DNA of 64,000 nucleotides from Agromyces sp. H66 (GCF_004959775.1 NZ_SJZG01000011.1:62001-126000); one strand, 5' to 3'. Shown: positions 24,127 to 34,458, numbered from the stretch's first letter. The notes: generated by a model not told the origin, from the letters alone. A program made the numbers and translations.

Positions 24127-25272
24127 ATGGAGATCCAGTTCGCCCGGTCGGCCCGCTCCACCGTGGGACTCGAGTGGGAGGTCGCGATCGTCGACCGCAC
24201 CACCGGGGAACTCGCGCCGATCGCCGATCGGGTGCTCGAAATACTCGACGCCAGAAGCGAGGGCGGGCGGCATCCGTCGATCACGTCCGAGCTGCTCACG
24301 AACACCGTCGAGCTCGTGAGCGGGGTGCACGAGCGTGTGGCGGGCGCCGTCGCCGATCTCGAGGGCCAGCTCGCGGAGGTCCGTTCGGTGATCGACGAGC
24401 TCGGCGAATACGAGGTCGTCTGCAGCGGCTCGCATCCGTTCAGCCAGTGGTACGACCAGCACCTCACCGACAAGCCCCGCTACCACAAGCTCATCGAGCG
24501 CACCCGCTGGTGGGGTCGCAACATGATGATCTGGGGCATCCACGTGCACGTCGGCATCGAGGAGCGCGACAAGGCGCTGCCGATCCTCGACGGGCTGCTC
24601 GCCTACCTGCCCCACCTGCAGGCCCTCTCGGCGTCGAGCCCGTTCTGGGCGGGCGTCGAGACGGGCTACGCCTCGAACCGCGCGCTGATGTTCCAGCAGC
24701 TGCCGACCGCAGGCCTGCCCTACTCCCTCCCCGACTGGGCGGCGTACGAGCGGTTCGTCGACGACCTGGTGCGCACGGGCGTCATCGAGGACCACACCGA
24801 GGTGCGCTGGGACATCCGCCCGTCGCCCCGCTGGGGCACCGTCGAGGTGCGCGTCTGCGACGGCGTCTCCACGGCGTGGGAGATCGCCGCGATCGGCGCG
24901 CTCGTGCAGTGCCTCGTCGAGTGGATGTCGACGCGCCTCGACGACGGCGAGAAGCTCACCGTGCTGCAGCCGTGGTACGTGCGCGAGAACAAGTGGCGGG
25001 CCGCCCGCTACGGCATGGACGCCCGGATCATCACGGATGTCGCGGGCACCGAGCGCCTCGTCGCCGACGACCTGCACGACCTCATCACGACGCTCGTGCC
25101 GATCTCGCTCCGGCTGGGGTGCGCCGCCGAGTTGCAGCAGCTGCGCACGATGCTCGACGGCGGGGCGAGCTACCAGCGGCAACTGCGCGTCGCGGAGGAG
25201 TCGGGCGGCGACCTGACCGCGGTGGTCGCGCACCTCGCGCGGGAGCTGCGCGAGGGGCTCAGCCCGGAATGA
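24127..25272 (+). CDS. Glutamate-cysteine ligase, GCS2/YbdK family
   Basis: A 381-residue carboxylate-amine ligase of the GCS2 family, which joins glutamate to cysteine using [50 protein letters not shown] and [15 protein letters not shown] are conserved blocks. ATG 24127 is favoured by the GAGGGGG site before it over ATG 24097. Actinobacteria make mycothiol rather than glutathione, so the true role could be ergothioneine synthesis (EgtA-like) or unknown. The 3' end overlaps the convergent GH1 gene by 14 bases. Confidence 0.88.
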   Translation: MEIQFARSARSTVGLEWEVAIVDRTTGELAPIADRVLEILDARSEGGRHPSITSELLTNTVELVSGVHERVAGAVADLEGQLAEVRSVIDELGEYEVVCSGSHPFSQWYDQHLTDKPRYHKLIERTRWWGRNMMIWGIHVHVGIEERDKALPILDGLLAYLPHLQALSASSPFWAGVETGYASNRALMFQQLPTAGLPYSLPDWAAYERFVDDLVRTGVIEDHTEVRWDIRPSPRWGTVEVRVCDGVSTAWEIAAIGALVQCLVEWMSTRLDDGEKLTVLQPWYVRENKWRAARYGMDARIITDVAGTERLVADDLHDLITTLVPISLRLGCAAELQQLRTMLDGGASYQRQLRVAEESGGDLTAVVAHLARELREGLSPE

Positions 25273-26692
25273 CCCGAGCGCGGATCAGCTCGGCGTACCA
25301 CCTCGCGCTGTCCTTCGGCAGCCGCTCGAACGTGTCGTAGTCGACGCGCACGATGCCGAAGCGCTTGGAGTAGCCGTAGCCCCATTCGAAGTTGTCGAGC
25401 AGCGACCACACCTGGTAGCCGCGCAGGTCGACGCCGCGTGTCATCGCCCGGTGCGCCGCCGTGAAGTGCCGGCGCAGGTAGTCGATGCGATCCAGGTCGT
25501 GCACGACCGGTCCGTCGGCCTCCTGCGTCACGACGTCGTCGAACGCGGCGCCGTTCTCGGTGACCATGAGCGGCAGTCCCGGGTAGGCCTCGTGCAGGTG
25601 GACGAGGAGGTCCTCGAGTCCCGACGGGTCGATGTTCCACCCCATCGACGTGTAGGGTCCGGGCTGCAGGAGGAACTCGACGTGCTCCGACCCCGGCCAC
25701 GGCGTGCCGCCCATGTCCTGGTGCCCGTCGGCCCGCACGCGAGGCGACACGCCGTCCCACATCTCGACCGTCACGGTCGAGTAGTAGTTCACGCCGAGCA
25801 GGTCGATGGGCTGACGGATGAGCTCGGTGTCGCCCGGTCTCACGAAGGACCAGTCGGTGATGCCCGCCGTGTCGGCGATGACGTCGGCCGGGTATTCGCC
25901 CTCGAGGAGCGGGCCGAGGAAGACGCGGTTCGCGAGGCCGTCGATGCGCCGCGCCGCCTCGGCGCCGGTGGGGCCCGACGGGCGGATCACGTGCAGGTTC
26001 AGGGTGATCGAGTAGCCCGGGTCGTTCGTGACCACGTCCCGGAGCGCCGCGACGGCCAGGCCGTGCGCGAGGTTCAGGTGATGCACCGCGGCGAGCGCCG
26101 TGGCGCCGTCGGTGAGCCCGGGGGCGTGCGCGCCGGATCCGTAGCCGAGGTACGCGCTGCACCACGGCTCGTTGAGCGTCGTCCAGAGGGCGACCCGGTC
26201 GCCGAGGCGCGCTCCCACGATGCGGGCGTACTCGGCGAACGCCTCGGCGGTCGCGCGGTTCGCCCAACCGCCCACGTCCTCGAGGGCCTGCGGCAGATCC
26301 CAGTGGTAGAGCGTCGCGATCGGCCGGATGCCGCGGGCGATGAGTCCGTCGACGAGGCGCTCGTAGAACGCGAGGCCGGCCTCGTTCGCCGGCCCGCGAC
26401 CGGTGGGCTGGATGCGCGGCCAGGCGATCGAGAACCGGTACGCCTCCAAGCCCAGCTCGACCATCAGGTCGAGGTCGGACTCCAGCCGGTGGTAGTGGTC
26501 GCAGGCCCGGTCGCCGTTGTCGTCGTTCCAGATCTTGCCGGGGGTATGGCTGAACGTGTCCCAGATCGACGGTCCTCGGCCGTCCTCGTGAACCGCGCCC
26601 TCGATCTGGTAGGCCGCGGTCGCCGAGCCGAAGAGGAAGTCGTCGGGGAAGGCCAGGCCCGCGTCGCGGTAGTCGGCGTTGCCGGTCGTCAT
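25259..26692 (-). CDS. Beta-glucosidase, glycoside hydrolase family 1
   Basis: A 477-residue cytoplasmic GH1 enzyme that cleaves beta-linked glucosides or related sugars. [15 protein letters not shown] is the family N-terminal signature. The acid/base Glu lies in TLNEPW (about residue 173) and the nucleophile Glu in VTENGA (about 380). There is no signal peptide. It stands alone with no transporter or LacI gene beside it. The 104-bp gap upstream has GCCATATCGGC near 26729-26740, a loose palindrome that could be an operator. Confidence 0.94.
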   Translation of the reverse strand: MTTGNADYRDAGLAFPDDFLFGSATAAYQIEGAVHEDGRGPSIWDTFSHTPGKIWNDDNGDRACDHYHRLESDLDLMVELGLEAYRFSIAWPRIQPTGRGPANEAGLAFYERLVDGLIARGIRPIATLYHWDLPQALEDVGGWANRATAEAFAEYARIVGARLGDRVALWTTLNEPWCSAYLGYGSGAHAPGLTDGATALAAVHHLNLAHGLAVAALRDVVTNDPGYSITLNLHVIRPSGPTGAEAARRIDGLANRVFLGPLLEGEYPADVIADTAGITDWSFVRPGDTELIRQPIDLLGVNYYSTVTVEMWDGVSPRVRADGHQDMGGTPWPGSEHVEFLLQPGPYTSMGWNIDPSGLEDLLVHLHEAYPGLPLMVTENGAAFDDVVTQEADGPVVHDLDRIDYLRRHFTAAHRAMTRGVDLRGYQVWSLLDNFEWGYGYSKRFGIVRVDYDTFERLPKDSARWYAELIRARVIPG

Positions 26693-26796
26693 CGTCGTGC
26701 TCCAAGTCGTCGGATCGCGGCATCCGATGCCATATCGGCCTCACTGTAGCGCGGGCGACCGACCGTTCCGCGACCGGCGTCCCGCCATGACGTCGC

Positions 26797-27837
26797 TCAG
26801 TACCAGTAGTCGCCCGTTCGCGACTGATGCGCGGCGAGGAACTCGCTCTCACCGCGACGCCACGCCTCGGCGTGATCCTCGTGCGAGAGGTGGAACGCGG
26901 GCATGTACTCGAGCACGTCGCGCGCGAACGCGCTCTTGAACGTCAGCACGCCCTGGCCGGGCGCGTGCGGCTCGGACGGCGGCGGCACGTGGCCGAGATC
27001 GTATCGTGCGATCCCGGATGCCGCGAGATCGCGCATGATCTCCCACTGCAGGAACCGCGACGCCATGAGCTGGGGCCGGTCCCGGAGCGAGCCGCCGTCC
27101 TTGTACCAGGCGCAGTTGCCGAAGACGGCGACGAAGGCGCCCGACACCACGCGACCGTCGTGCCACGCGAAGTACAGCCGGCCACGGTCGTGTTCGTCGA
27201 ACGCCGTCCACACGCGTTCGAGGTAGGTCGCGCCGCGGAAGAACGCGCCCGAGCGCTCCGCGGTCTCGCGGACGAGTTCGAGCATGCGCCGGCGGTTCTC
27301 CTCGGTGAGCTCCACCCGGCCGGCGGTGACCCCGTTCCGCTCGGCGACGCGGATCTCGGCGCGAGCACGCTTCTTCATGCCGGCCAGGAGTTCGTCCTCG
27401 CCCACGTCCGTCTCGACGACGATCGCGTGCCGGTACTGCGATGCCCGGGTCGGGCGCCATCCGCTCGATTCGAACGCCGCAACGAGCGCGTCGTCCCGGG
27501 GCTGATGCACCTCGATCTTCGTCGCGAACGCGCCGCCGCGCTCGGCGCGGATGCGCTCCGTGAGCGCCGGGACGTCGGCAGGGGCGAGTCCACTCACGCG
27601 CGGCAGGTGCTGCAGCGTGCCGAATCCCTCCGCGTGCCGTTCGAACGCGAGCACGGGGAGGTCCCGATCGAGGTCGAGGACGCGCGGCGACGCCGCCCAC
27701 GGACCCTCGGACCGGATCTGCTCCCAGGTGCTGGACTGCATGAAATGCGGCAACGTGTGCGCGGCGAGGATGCGGTCGTCCCATCCGCTCGAGGACGGGT
27801 CGGCCTGCACGACGTTCGCCGTCACCGTTCTCTGCAC
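26797..27837 (-). CDS. FemABX/GNAT-fold aminoacyltransferase (peptidoglycan bridge type)
   Basis: A 346-residue protein of the Fem family, which adds amino acids from aminoacyl-tRNA to lipid II or related acceptors. HTLPHFMQSSTWEQIRSEGP is the typical start, with VLDLDRDLPVLAFER, KKRARAEIRVAERNGVTA and the LMASRFLQWEIMRDLAASGIARYDLGHVPPP segment of the second acyltransferase-like domain. GTG 27837 is chosen for the GGAGG just upstream; GTG 27825 is possible. TATGAT near 27911-27916 on the minus strand is a likely -10 box. Confidence 0.85.
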   Translation of the reverse strand: MQRTVTANVVQADPSSSGWDDRILAAHTLPHFMQSSTWEQIRSEGPWAASPRVLDLDRDLPVLAFERHAEGFGTLQHLPRVSGLAPADVPALTERIRAERGGAFATKIEVHQPRDDALVAAFESSGWRPTRASQYRHAIVVETDVGEDELLAGMKKRARAEIRVAERNGVTAGRVELTEENRRRMLELVRETAERSGAFFRGATYLERVWTAFDEHDRGRLYFAWHDGRVVSGAFVAVFGNCAWYKDGGSLRDRPQLMASRFLQWEIMRDLAASGIARYDLGHVPPPSEPHAPGQGVLTFKSAFARDVLEYMPAFHLSHEDHAEAWRRGESEFLAAHQSRTGDYWY

Positions 27838-28006
27838 CGTGCCTCCAACCCCCGGCATCGCGGCAGTGCCGCCGCCACCATCGGCTGCGGCCCCTTGGCG
27901 CACATCATAGGCGCAGTCGGCGTCGGATCGGGTCACGCCGCCCCGCGGCATCCGATCTCGACGCGCCGTCTGGTCAGTCGCGTGCCACCCACCTATGGTG
28001 GGACGC

Positions 28007-28819
28007 ATGGGTGATCGGCGACTCGAACTCGACGGCGAGCACGTGAGCGCGAAGCTGCTGCCGGGGCGCGGCACGAACGGCGGGTTCTCCCTCGTCATCG
28101 AGGGCGTCACCCAGTCGCACGTCAATCCACGCGACCCGCGCGACCTGCAGTTGGAGTACACGCGCATGGTGGCGTCGATGATCGACGGATGTCGCGAGCC
28201 CGGCCGTCCCATCCGGGCGCTGCACCTCGGCGCGGGCGGGCTCACGATTCCGCGCTACGTCGGCGCCACGCGGCCCGGGTCGGTGCAGCACGTCGTGGAG
28301 CTCCACCGGGAACTGCTCGAGTTCGTGCTCGGCGCGCTGCCGCTCGACGACGACGTCGACCTCACGATCGAGTACGACGACGGACGTGCCGCGGTGGAGC
28401 GCGCGACGCGCACGGGCGGCGGCTACGACATCGCCGTCGTCGACGTGTTCTCGGGCAGCGTCTCGCCGCGCCACATGTCGACGGCGGAGTTCTTCACGGA
28501 ACTCGGCGGGCTGCTCGCGCCCGGCGGCATCATCGTCGTGAACACTCTCGCGACGCGTGCGCTCTCGATGAGTCGCGAGGTGGGCGCGACGCTCGCGTCC
28601 CTCGAGCTCGAGGTCGTCGCGCTCGCCGCGCGGGCGGTCGTCGCGGGAGAGAGCCTCGGCAACGTCGTGTTCGCGGCATCCGACGCCCCACTCGACGGCG
28701 ACGGGTTCGCACGCCGCGCGAACGACGGCTCGCGACCCATCGACCTGCTCCGCGGTCCGTCGTACGACGACTTCGTCGACGGCGCGTCGGCGCGCCGCGA
28801 CGGCGACGCCGCGGCCTGA
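28007..28819 (+). CDS. Spermidine-synthase-like SAM-fold protein
   Basis: A 270-residue protein with the Rossmann fold of the spermidine synthase family: ALHLGAGGLTIPRYVGA (SAM site), VVELHRELLEFV, and YDIAVVDVFSGSVSPRHMSTAEFF. Such stand-alone actinobacterial forms are often called fused-MFS-less spermidine synthases; the real substrate is unknown. ATG 28007 is chosen because TATGGT (27994-27999) would give a leaderless transcript from it. It is followed after 4 bases by a secreted LVIVD protein gene. Confidence 0.82.
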   Translation: MGDRRLELDGEHVSAKLLPGRGTNGGFSLVIEGVTQSHVNPRDPRDLQLEYTRMVASMIDGCREPGRPIRALHLGAGGLTIPRYVGATRPGSVQHVVELHRELLEFVLGALPLDDDVDLTIEYDDGRAAVERATRTGGGYDIAVVDVFSGSVSPRHMSTAEFFTELGGLLAPGGIIVVNTLATRALSMSREVGATLASLELEVVALAARAVVAGESLGNVVFAASDAPLDGDGFARRANDGSRPIDLLRGPSYDDFVDGASARRDGDAAA

Positions 28820-28823
28820 CACC

Positions 28824-30680
28824 ATGCGCGATCGCGGCGCGCTGCGAACGGGGCCGGCCGCCGCGGCGCTGATCGCCGCCCTCGGTGCCACCCTGCTCGC
28901 GCCGTCCGCCGCGGCGCAGCCCGCCGACCGCGAGCCCTCGATCGGGCCCGGCCTCGAGTGGGTGGCGCATCGCGACAATCCCTTCCGGCAGGGCGACGAC
29001 CCCGACTTCATCAACTCGGATCTCGCGTTCACGGGCGACCACCTCGTGCAGGGCAACTACGCCGGATTCTCCGTCTGGGACATCGCCGACCCGACGGCGC
29101 CCGAGCTCACGAGCGCAGTGTCCTGTCCCGGCGGCCAGGGCGACATCAGCGCCGTCGGCAACCTCGTGATCGTGTCGATCGACGAGACCATGTCCGACGA
29201 CTCCTGCCAGGCGTGGCGCGTGCCCGAGACGGAGGAGAACTGGGAGGGCATCCGCATCTTCGACATCAGCGATCCGCGCGAGCCGCGCTACGCCGCGGCC
29301 GTGCGCACGCGGTGCGGGTCGCACACGCACACGATCGTGCCCGACCCCGCGGGCGACGAGCGCGTGTTCGTCTACGTCAACGCGTACAGCCGCGGGGCGT
29401 CCCTCAACTGCACGGGCCGCAACCCCCTGCAGGTCGTGGAGGTGCCCCTCGGCGCCCCCGAGGACGCGGCGGTCGTGACCGAGCTCGACCTGTTCGACGA
29501 TGCGACGGCCTTCGGACCCGACGACCGGGTCGCCGGCGGCGCCGAGACCCGGTCGACGACCGGATGCCACGACATCACCGCCTACCCGGCCAAGGGCATC
29601 GCGGTGGCGGCCTGCCGCGGCGACGGGCTGCTGCTGTCGATCGCCGATCCGCTGGCGCCGGTGGTGCTGCAGCGGGTGCGGGATCCCGCGGTGGCGTTCT
29701 GGCACTCCGGCATCTTCGACCACGACGCGACGCGCATCGTGTTCCAGGACGAGCTCGGCGACGGGTTCATCAACACGTGCTCGCCCGCGTTCGGTGCCGA
29801 CCGCGGCGCCGACGCCGTGTGGCTCGTCCAGCCCGACGGCCTCGCGAAGGCGGGCACGTACAAGCTGCCGCGCACGCAGTCCGACCTGGAGAAGTGCGTC
29901 GCGCACTCGGGCGGCCTCGTGCCCGTGCCGGGCCGCTTCATCGTGGCGCAGGCGTGGCTCGAGGGCGGGGTCTCGGTGATCGACTTCACCGATCCCGCGG
30001 CGCCGGTCGAGCTCACCTGGTTCGACCGGCCCGACTACGGGTACTCCATGGACTACACGGCGGGCATCTGGTCGGTGTACCCGTACCGCGGCTACCTCTA
30101 CGCGAGCGACATGTACGAGGGGCTGGAGGTGCTGCGCCTCACCGACCCGATCTTCGCCGACGCGACGCGCTACGACGACTCGGGTCTGAACCCGCAGACG
30201 CAGCCCGAGTACGCGTGGGTATGGCGCGAGGCGCCCGTCGTGCCGGAGGCCGAGCGCGCGCCGCTCGAGACGCTGGTGGTGGAGCCGGCCACGCTGGCGC
30301 CCGCCGCAGCGGCGACGGTGACGGTGTCGCTGCCGCCCGGGTCGCTCGAGCCGGGCGAGACCGCCGATGTCTGGTGGATGCCGACGCAGGCGGTGCTCGC
30401 GACGGTCACCGCGGGCGCCGACGGCTCGCTCGCCGCGACCGAGGTGACGGTCCCGGGCCCGCTCGACGCCGGACGGTACGACCTCGTCGTCCGCGGCGAC
30501 ACGTCGGCGCCGCGGCTCGCGATCGGGATCGTCGACGTCGCAGACCCCGAGCCCGGACCCGATGTCGAGCCCGCCGGCAGCGGCCTGCCGTGGTGGCCGT
30601 TCCTCGCGGCCCTCGCCGTGCTGCTCGTGGTGGGCGCCGGCGCCTTCGCCGTACTCGCCCGCCGTCGGAGCAGGCCGTGA
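28824..30680 (+). CDS. Secreted, membrane-anchored LVIVD-repeat protein
   Basis: A 618-residue exported protein. It has a signal peptide (about 1-32, cleavage after SAAA), then a beta-propeller-like region of LVIVD repeats (FSVWDIADPTAPEL, IRIFDISDPREPRY, VSVIDFTDPAAPVEL). A C-terminal stalk follows with a membrane segment (about 590-610) and a basic tail. Several His and Cys are conserved-looking (CGSHTHT, GCHDITAY). Function is unknown; such genes are often beside DUF305 genes, as here. Confidence 0.85.
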   Translation: MRDRGALRTGPAAAALIAALGATLLAPSAAAQPADREPSIGPGLEWVAHRDNPFRQGDDPDFINSDLAFTGDHLVQGNYAGFSVWDIADPTAPELTSAVSCPGGQGDISAVGNLVIVSIDETMSDDSCQAWRVPETEENWEGIRIFDISDPREPRYAAAVRTRCGSHTHTIVPDPAGDERVFVYVNAYSRGASLNCTGRNPLQVVEVPLGAPEDAAVVTELDLFDDATAFGPDDRVAGGAETRSTTGCHDITAYPAKGIAVAACRGDGLLLSIADPLAPVVLQRVRDPAVAFWHSGIFDHDATRIVFQDELGDGFINTCSPAFGADRGADAVWLVQPDGLAKAGTYKLPRTQSDLEKCVAHSGGLVPVPGRFIVAQAWLEGGVSVIDFTDPAAPVELTWFDRPDYGYSMDYTAGIWSVYPYRGYLYASDMYEGLEVLRLTDPIFADATRYDDSGLNPQTQPEYAWVWREAPVVPEAERAPLETLVVEPATLAPAAAATVTVSLPPGSLEPGETADVWWMPTQAVLATVTAGADGSLAATEVTVPGPLDAGRYDLVVRGDTSAPRLAIGIVDVADPEPGPDVEPAGSGLPWWPFLAALAVLLVVGAGAFAVLARRRSRP

Positions 30681-31384
30681 GCGACCGGATGCCGCGGCCG
30701 CACCACTCGGCCCACCGCCCGCGCCGTCCGGCGCACCGCCTCGGCTTCGCCGCCGCCATCGCACTCTCGGCAGCGTCCACGCTCGTGCTGCCGGCCTGCA
30801 TGGCGCCCGACGAGCCGGCGGCGGGCACCGCGTTCGTCACGCCCGCTCCCCCACGCGGGTCGTCCTCGCCCGACGGCGGCGGTTCCTCGCCCCCGCCGCA
30901 GGACCAGGACGCCACGGCGGCCGATGTCGCGTTCATCGAGGCGATGGTCGTGCACCACGAACAGGCCGTCGAGCTGGGCGACCTCGCCGCCGCGCGTGCC
31001 GCCGACGCCGAGCTGGCCGACCTCGCGAGCCGCATGCGGGTGACCCAGGCGGCCGAGGCGGCATCCATGCGGTCATGGCTGGAACGGCGTCGCACGCGCG
31101 ACTCAGCCGACGCCGACCACGATCACGGCGTGACGATGCGCGGCGAGATCAGCCGGTCGACGCTCGACCGCGCGGCCGAACTCGACGGGCCCGCGTTCGA
31201 CGAGCTGTTCCTCGCGGCGATGGTGCCGCACCACCTGGGCGCCGTCGAGATGGCCGAGGCCCGGCTCGCAGAGGCGGGCGACCCGGCCGTCGCCCGGTGG
31301 GCTCGCGCCATCGCCACGGCGCAGGCGATCGAGATCGACCGGATGCGGGAGATCGAGGCGCGCCTGGCCGGCGCCGGCCGCTAG
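30677..31384 (+). CDS. DUF305 family lipoprotein
   Basis: A 235-residue lipoprotein with a lipobox LPAC (Cys near residue 41), a low-complexity Ser/Pro/Gly linker and two ferritin-like DUF305 repeats: FIEAMVVHHEQAVELGDL and LFLAAMVPHHLGAVEMAEA. The paired HH and E residues suggest metal binding, possibly copper. GTG 30677 overlaps the stop of the LVIVD gene (GTGA), so both form an operon; ATG 30689 is an alternative. The last 4 bases overlap the convergent ffh. Confidence 0.88.
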   Translation: MSDRMPRPHHSAHRPRRPAHRLGFAAAIALSAASTLVLPACMAPDEPAAGTAFVTPAPPRGSSSPDGGGSSPPPQDQDATAADVAFIEAMVVHHEQAVELGDLAAARAADAELADLASRMRVTQAAEAASMRSWLERRRTRDSADADHDHGVTMRGEISRSTLDRAAELDGPAFDELFLAAMVPHHLGAVEMAEARLAEAGDPAVARWARAIATAQAIEIDRMREIEARLAGAGR

Positions 31385-32961
31385 CGGCCGAGGAACTTCT
31401 GCAGGGCGGCGAGCTCCTCCTCGCTCGGCGCGCCCTTCGGCGCGCCGCCGCCCAGGCCGAAGCCCGAGCCCGCGGGAGCGGACCCCTGGCCGGACGGGGA
31501 CACGCCCGAGGCGATGGCCGCGTTCTCGGCGGCGCGCTTCGCGGGGTTGCCCGACCGCGAACCCGACTTCTTCTTGCCCTTCGCGGCCTGGCGCCTGCCG
31601 CCGCCGTACCCGCCGGCGCCCGGGATCGGACCCATGCCCGGGATCTGCGGCACCCCGCCGCGCGCCACGGTCTTCATCATCTTCGCGGCCTGCTCGAAGC
31701 GCTGCACCAACTGGTTCACGTCGGTCACCGTCATACCCGAGCCCTTCGCGATGCGCAGCCGCCGCGAGCCGTTCAGGAGCTTCGGGTTGCGCCGCTCGGC
31801 CGGGGTCATCGACTGGATGATCGCCTCGGTGCGCACGATCTCGCGCTCGTCGAAGTTCTCGAGCTGCTGCTTCATGCCGCCCGCGCCCGGCAGCATGCCG
31901 ATCATCTTCTTGATCGACCCGGCGCCGCGGAGCTGCTGCATCTGCGCGAGGAAGTCCTCGAGCGTGAACTGCTCGGTCGCGAGCTTCTCGGCGACCTTGC
32001 GAGCCTCCTCCTCGTCGAAGGCCTGCTGCGCCTGCTCGATGAGCGTGAGGATGTCGCCGAGGTCGAGGATGCGGCTCGCCATGCGGTCGGGGTGGAACGG
32101 CTCGAAGTCGTCGAGGCCCTCACCGGTGGACGCGAAGATGATGGGTCGGCCGGTGACGGATGCCACGCTGAGCGCGGCGCCGCCGCGCGCGTCGCCGTCG
32201 AGCTTCGAGAGCACGACACCCGTGAAGTCGACGCCGTCCTGGAACGCCTTCGCCGTGGTCACGGCGTCCTGGCCGATCATCGCGTCGATGACGAAGAGCA
32301 CCTCGTCGGGGTTCGTCGCCCTGCGGATGTCGGCGGCCTGCTTCATCATCTCGGCGTCGACGCCGAGCCGGCCGGCGGTGTCGATGATCACCACGTCGTG
32401 CTGCGAACGCGTCGCGTGCTGCATGGCGTCCTTCGCGACCTTCACGGGGTCGCCGACGCCGTTGCCCGGCTCGGGCGCGAACACGGTGACGCCCGCCTGT
32501 CCGCCCACGACCTGGAGCTGGTTGACGGCGTTCGGACGCTGCAGGTCGGCCGCCACGAGCATGGGCGTGTGGCCGTCCTTCACGAGCCACTTCGCGAGCT
32601 TGCCCGCGAGGGTCGTCTTGCCGGCGCCCTGGAGGCCCGCGAGCATGATCACGGTCGGCGGGTTCTTCGCGAACTGCAGGCGCCGCTGCTCGCCGCCGAG
32701 GATCGCGACCAGCTCCTCGTTGACGATCTGCACGACCTGCTGCGCCGGGTTCAGCGCGCGGTTGACCTCATCGCCGAGCGCGCGTTCGCGGACGTGCGCG
32801 GTGAACTGCTTGACCACGTCGAGCGCGACGTCGGCATCGAGCAGGGCCCGCCGGATCTCGCGCACGGTGCCGTCGACGTCGGCGGCCGACAGCTTGCCCT
32901 TGGTGCGGAGGTTCTTGAAGGTCTCGGCGAGGCGGTCAGACAGGTTTCCGAAGGTAGCCAT
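31381..32961 (-). CDS. ffh: Signal recognition particle protein Ffh
   Basis: Ffh binds signal sequences on ribosomes and docks with FtsY at the membrane. The 526-residue protein has an N domain (1-90), a GTPase G domain with GLQGAGKTT (about 107-115), DTAGRL and TKLDG-type motifs (SKLDGDARGGAA), and a Met-rich M domain (IKKMIGMLPGAGGMKQQ, RRLRIAKGSGMTVTDVN). A Gly/Lys-rich C-terminal tail is typical of actinobacteria. TAGAAT lies 9 bases before ATG 32961, suggesting a nearly leaderless transcript. Confidence 0.97.
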   Translation of the reverse strand: MATFGNLSDRLAETFKNLRTKGKLSAADVDGTVREIRRALLDADVALDVVKQFTAHVRERALGDEVNRALNPAQQVVQIVNEELVAILGGEQRRLQFAKNPPTVIMLAGLQGAGKTTLAGKLAKWLVKDGHTPMLVAADLQRPNAVNQLQVVGGQAGVTVFAPEPGNGVGDPVKVAKDAMQHATRSQHDVVIIDTAGRLGVDAEMMKQAADIRRATNPDEVLFVIDAMIGQDAVTTAKAFQDGVDFTGVVLSKLDGDARGGAALSVASVTGRPIIFASTGEGLDDFEPFHPDRMASRILDLGDILTLIEQAQQAFDEEEARKVAEKLATEQFTLEDFLAQMQQLRGAGSIKKMIGMLPGAGGMKQQLENFDEREIVRTEAIIQSMTPAERRNPKLLNGSRRLRIAKGSGMTVTDVNQLVQRFEQAAKMMKTVARGGVPQIPGMGPIPGAGGYGGGRRQAAKGKKKSGSRSGNPAKRAAENAAIASGVSPSGQGSAPAGSGFGLGGGAPKGAPSEEELAALQKFLGR

Positions 32962-33013
32962 GGTTGTTCGATTCTAGGCGAGAGCGGATGCGTCCCCGCT
33001 GAGCGGGCCGGGG

Positions 33014-33496
33014 TCAGCCGTCGTAGCGCACGTCGACGATCTCGCGCCCGATGTCGATCGTCGCCACGAGCCGGGCGTCGACGTCCTCGGGGGCGAGGCC
33101 GTACTCGAACTCCGCGAAGACCTCGCCGTCGCCGTCCGCATCGGGGCGGAGGTCGACCCGCACGAGGCTCAGCGAGCGGAGCGCGTCGATGTCGCGGTCG
33201 CCGGACTCGCGCGTGATCGCGACATCCGTCGCCTCGGCGTACTCGTCGTCGAGCACCGTGCGCAGGAAGCGCGTCACGGGGCTGCGACCGGAGTCGAGCT
33301 GGGTCACGAACGCCGAACGCAACTCGTCGTCGATGAGCTCGAGTTCGCCCACCATGACGGCCGCCGCGTCGAGCGCCGCCGACGACACGAGGTCGGCGTC
33401 GGCGTCGAGCACGACCTCGACGTCCTGGTCGCCGAACTCCTTGCGCTCCGACCAGTAGTCGCCGATGAGGCCGAAGTAGTCGTGTTCGATGGCCAT
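33014..33496 (-). CDS. DUF2004 family acidic protein
   Basis: A 160-residue acidic protein starting MAIEHDYFGLIGDYWSE. It has the block IDDELRSAFVTQLDSGRSPVTRFLRTVL followed by a beta-rich half with VRVDLRPD and EFEYGL. It resembles DUF2004 proteins; no enzymatic motif is visible. It lies 11 bases downstream of ftsY on the same strand, so it is probably in the same operon. Confidence 0.75.
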   Translation of the reverse strand: MAIEHDYFGLIGDYWSERKEFGDQDVEVVLDADADLVSSAALDAAAVMVGELELIDDELRSAFVTQLDSGRSPVTRFLRTVLDDEYAEATDVAITRESGDRDIDALRSLSLVRVDLRPDADGDGEVFAEFEYGLAPEDVDARLVATIDIGREIVDVRYDG

Positions 33497-33507
33497 GCCG
33501 TCCTCCC

Positions 33508-34383
33508 CTACCCCACGAGTTGTTGTGCGAAGACGTGCGGCGTGAACCCCGTGAGGTCGCCGATGCCCTCGCCCTGGCCGATCAGCTTGATCGGCAGTCC
33601 GGTCTTCTCCTGCACCGCCAGCACGAAGCCGCCCTTCGCGCTGCCGTCGAGCTTCGTGAGCACGAGCCCGGTGACGCCGCCGTGCTCGATGAACGCCTCG
33701 GCCTGCGCGAGGCCGTTCTGCCCGGTGGTCGCGTCGAGCACGAGCAGCACCTCGCTGATGGGCGCCTGCTTCTCGAGCACGCGCTTGATCTTCGACAGCT
33801 CGTCCATCAGCCCGCCCTTGGTGTGCAGGCGGCCGGCGGTGTCGATGATCACGATCTCGGTGCCGTCGCGTTTGGCCTGCTCCACCGTCTGGAAGGCGAC
33901 GGATGCCGGGTCCTGGCCCTCGCGCTCGGGACGCACGATGCCCGCGCCCGCGCGCTCGGCCCAGGTCGCGAGCTGGTCGACGGCGGCCGCACGGAACGTG
34001 TCGGCGGCGCCGACCAGCACGGTGCGATCGTAGTTGCGCAGGAACCGCGCGAACTTGCCGATCGTCGTGGTCTTGCCGACGCCGTTCACACCCACGACGA
34101 GCACCACGGCGGGGCGCTCGGTGAGCTTCAGCGTCGGATCGTACTTCGAGAGTCGTTCCTCGATGAGCTCGCGCAGCATCCGCTGGACGTCCCGCGGGTC
34201 GGTGGTGCGGTAGCGGTCCACCTTCGCGGTCAGGTCCTCGATGATCTCCTCGGTGACGGCGGGGCCGAAGTCGGCCCGGATGAGCGCGGACTCGAGGTCC
34301 TCCCACGTGTCCTCGCCGATCGTCCTCGCCCCGAAGACCCCGCGGAGGGTCGCACCGAGCGACCAGGATGCGTGTTCTGCCAT
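33508..34383 (-). CDS. ftsY: Signal recognition particle receptor FtsY
   Basis: FtsY is the membrane-associated GTPase that receives the SRP-ribosome complex. The 291-residue protein consists only of the N and G domains: GVNGVGKTTTIGK (about 97-109), DTFRAAAVDQL, DTAGRLHTKGGLMDEL and TKLDGSAKGG. The long acidic A domain of Gram-negatives is absent, usual in actinobacteria. TAGGCT (34396-34391) sits 7 bases before ATG 34383 with no ribosome binding site, indicating a leaderless transcript. Confidence 0.96.
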   Translation of the reverse strand: MAEHASWSLGATLRGVFGARTIGEDTWEDLESALIRADFGPAVTEEIIEDLTAKVDRYRTTDPRDVQRMLRELIEERLSKYDPTLKLTERPAVVLVVGVNGVGKTTTIGKFARFLRNYDRTVLVGAADTFRAAAVDQLATWAERAGAGIVRPEREGQDPASVAFQTVEQAKRDGTEIVIIDTAGRLHTKGGLMDELSKIKRVLEKQAPISEVLLVLDATTGQNGLAQAEAFIEHGGVTGLVLTKLDGSAKGGFVLAVQEKTGLPIKLIGQGEGIGDLTGFTPHVFAQQLVG

Positions 34384-34458
34384 GCCCTCGAGCCTATTGC
34401 AAGGGGTTGCCGCCTCCGTGGGCCGGCGACACCCTCGAACCGAACGGAAGGAATGCGC

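Noticed and set aside
24127..25272. Naming the GCS2 ligase as gshA or egtA
   Set aside because: The family is clear but the sequence alone does not separate these roles, and no other ergothioneine or glutathione gene is adjacent.
26729..26740. LacI-type operator before the GH1 gene
   Set aside because: The GCCATATCGGC palindrome is imperfect and no LacI regulator gene is nearby, so I do not list it as a feature.
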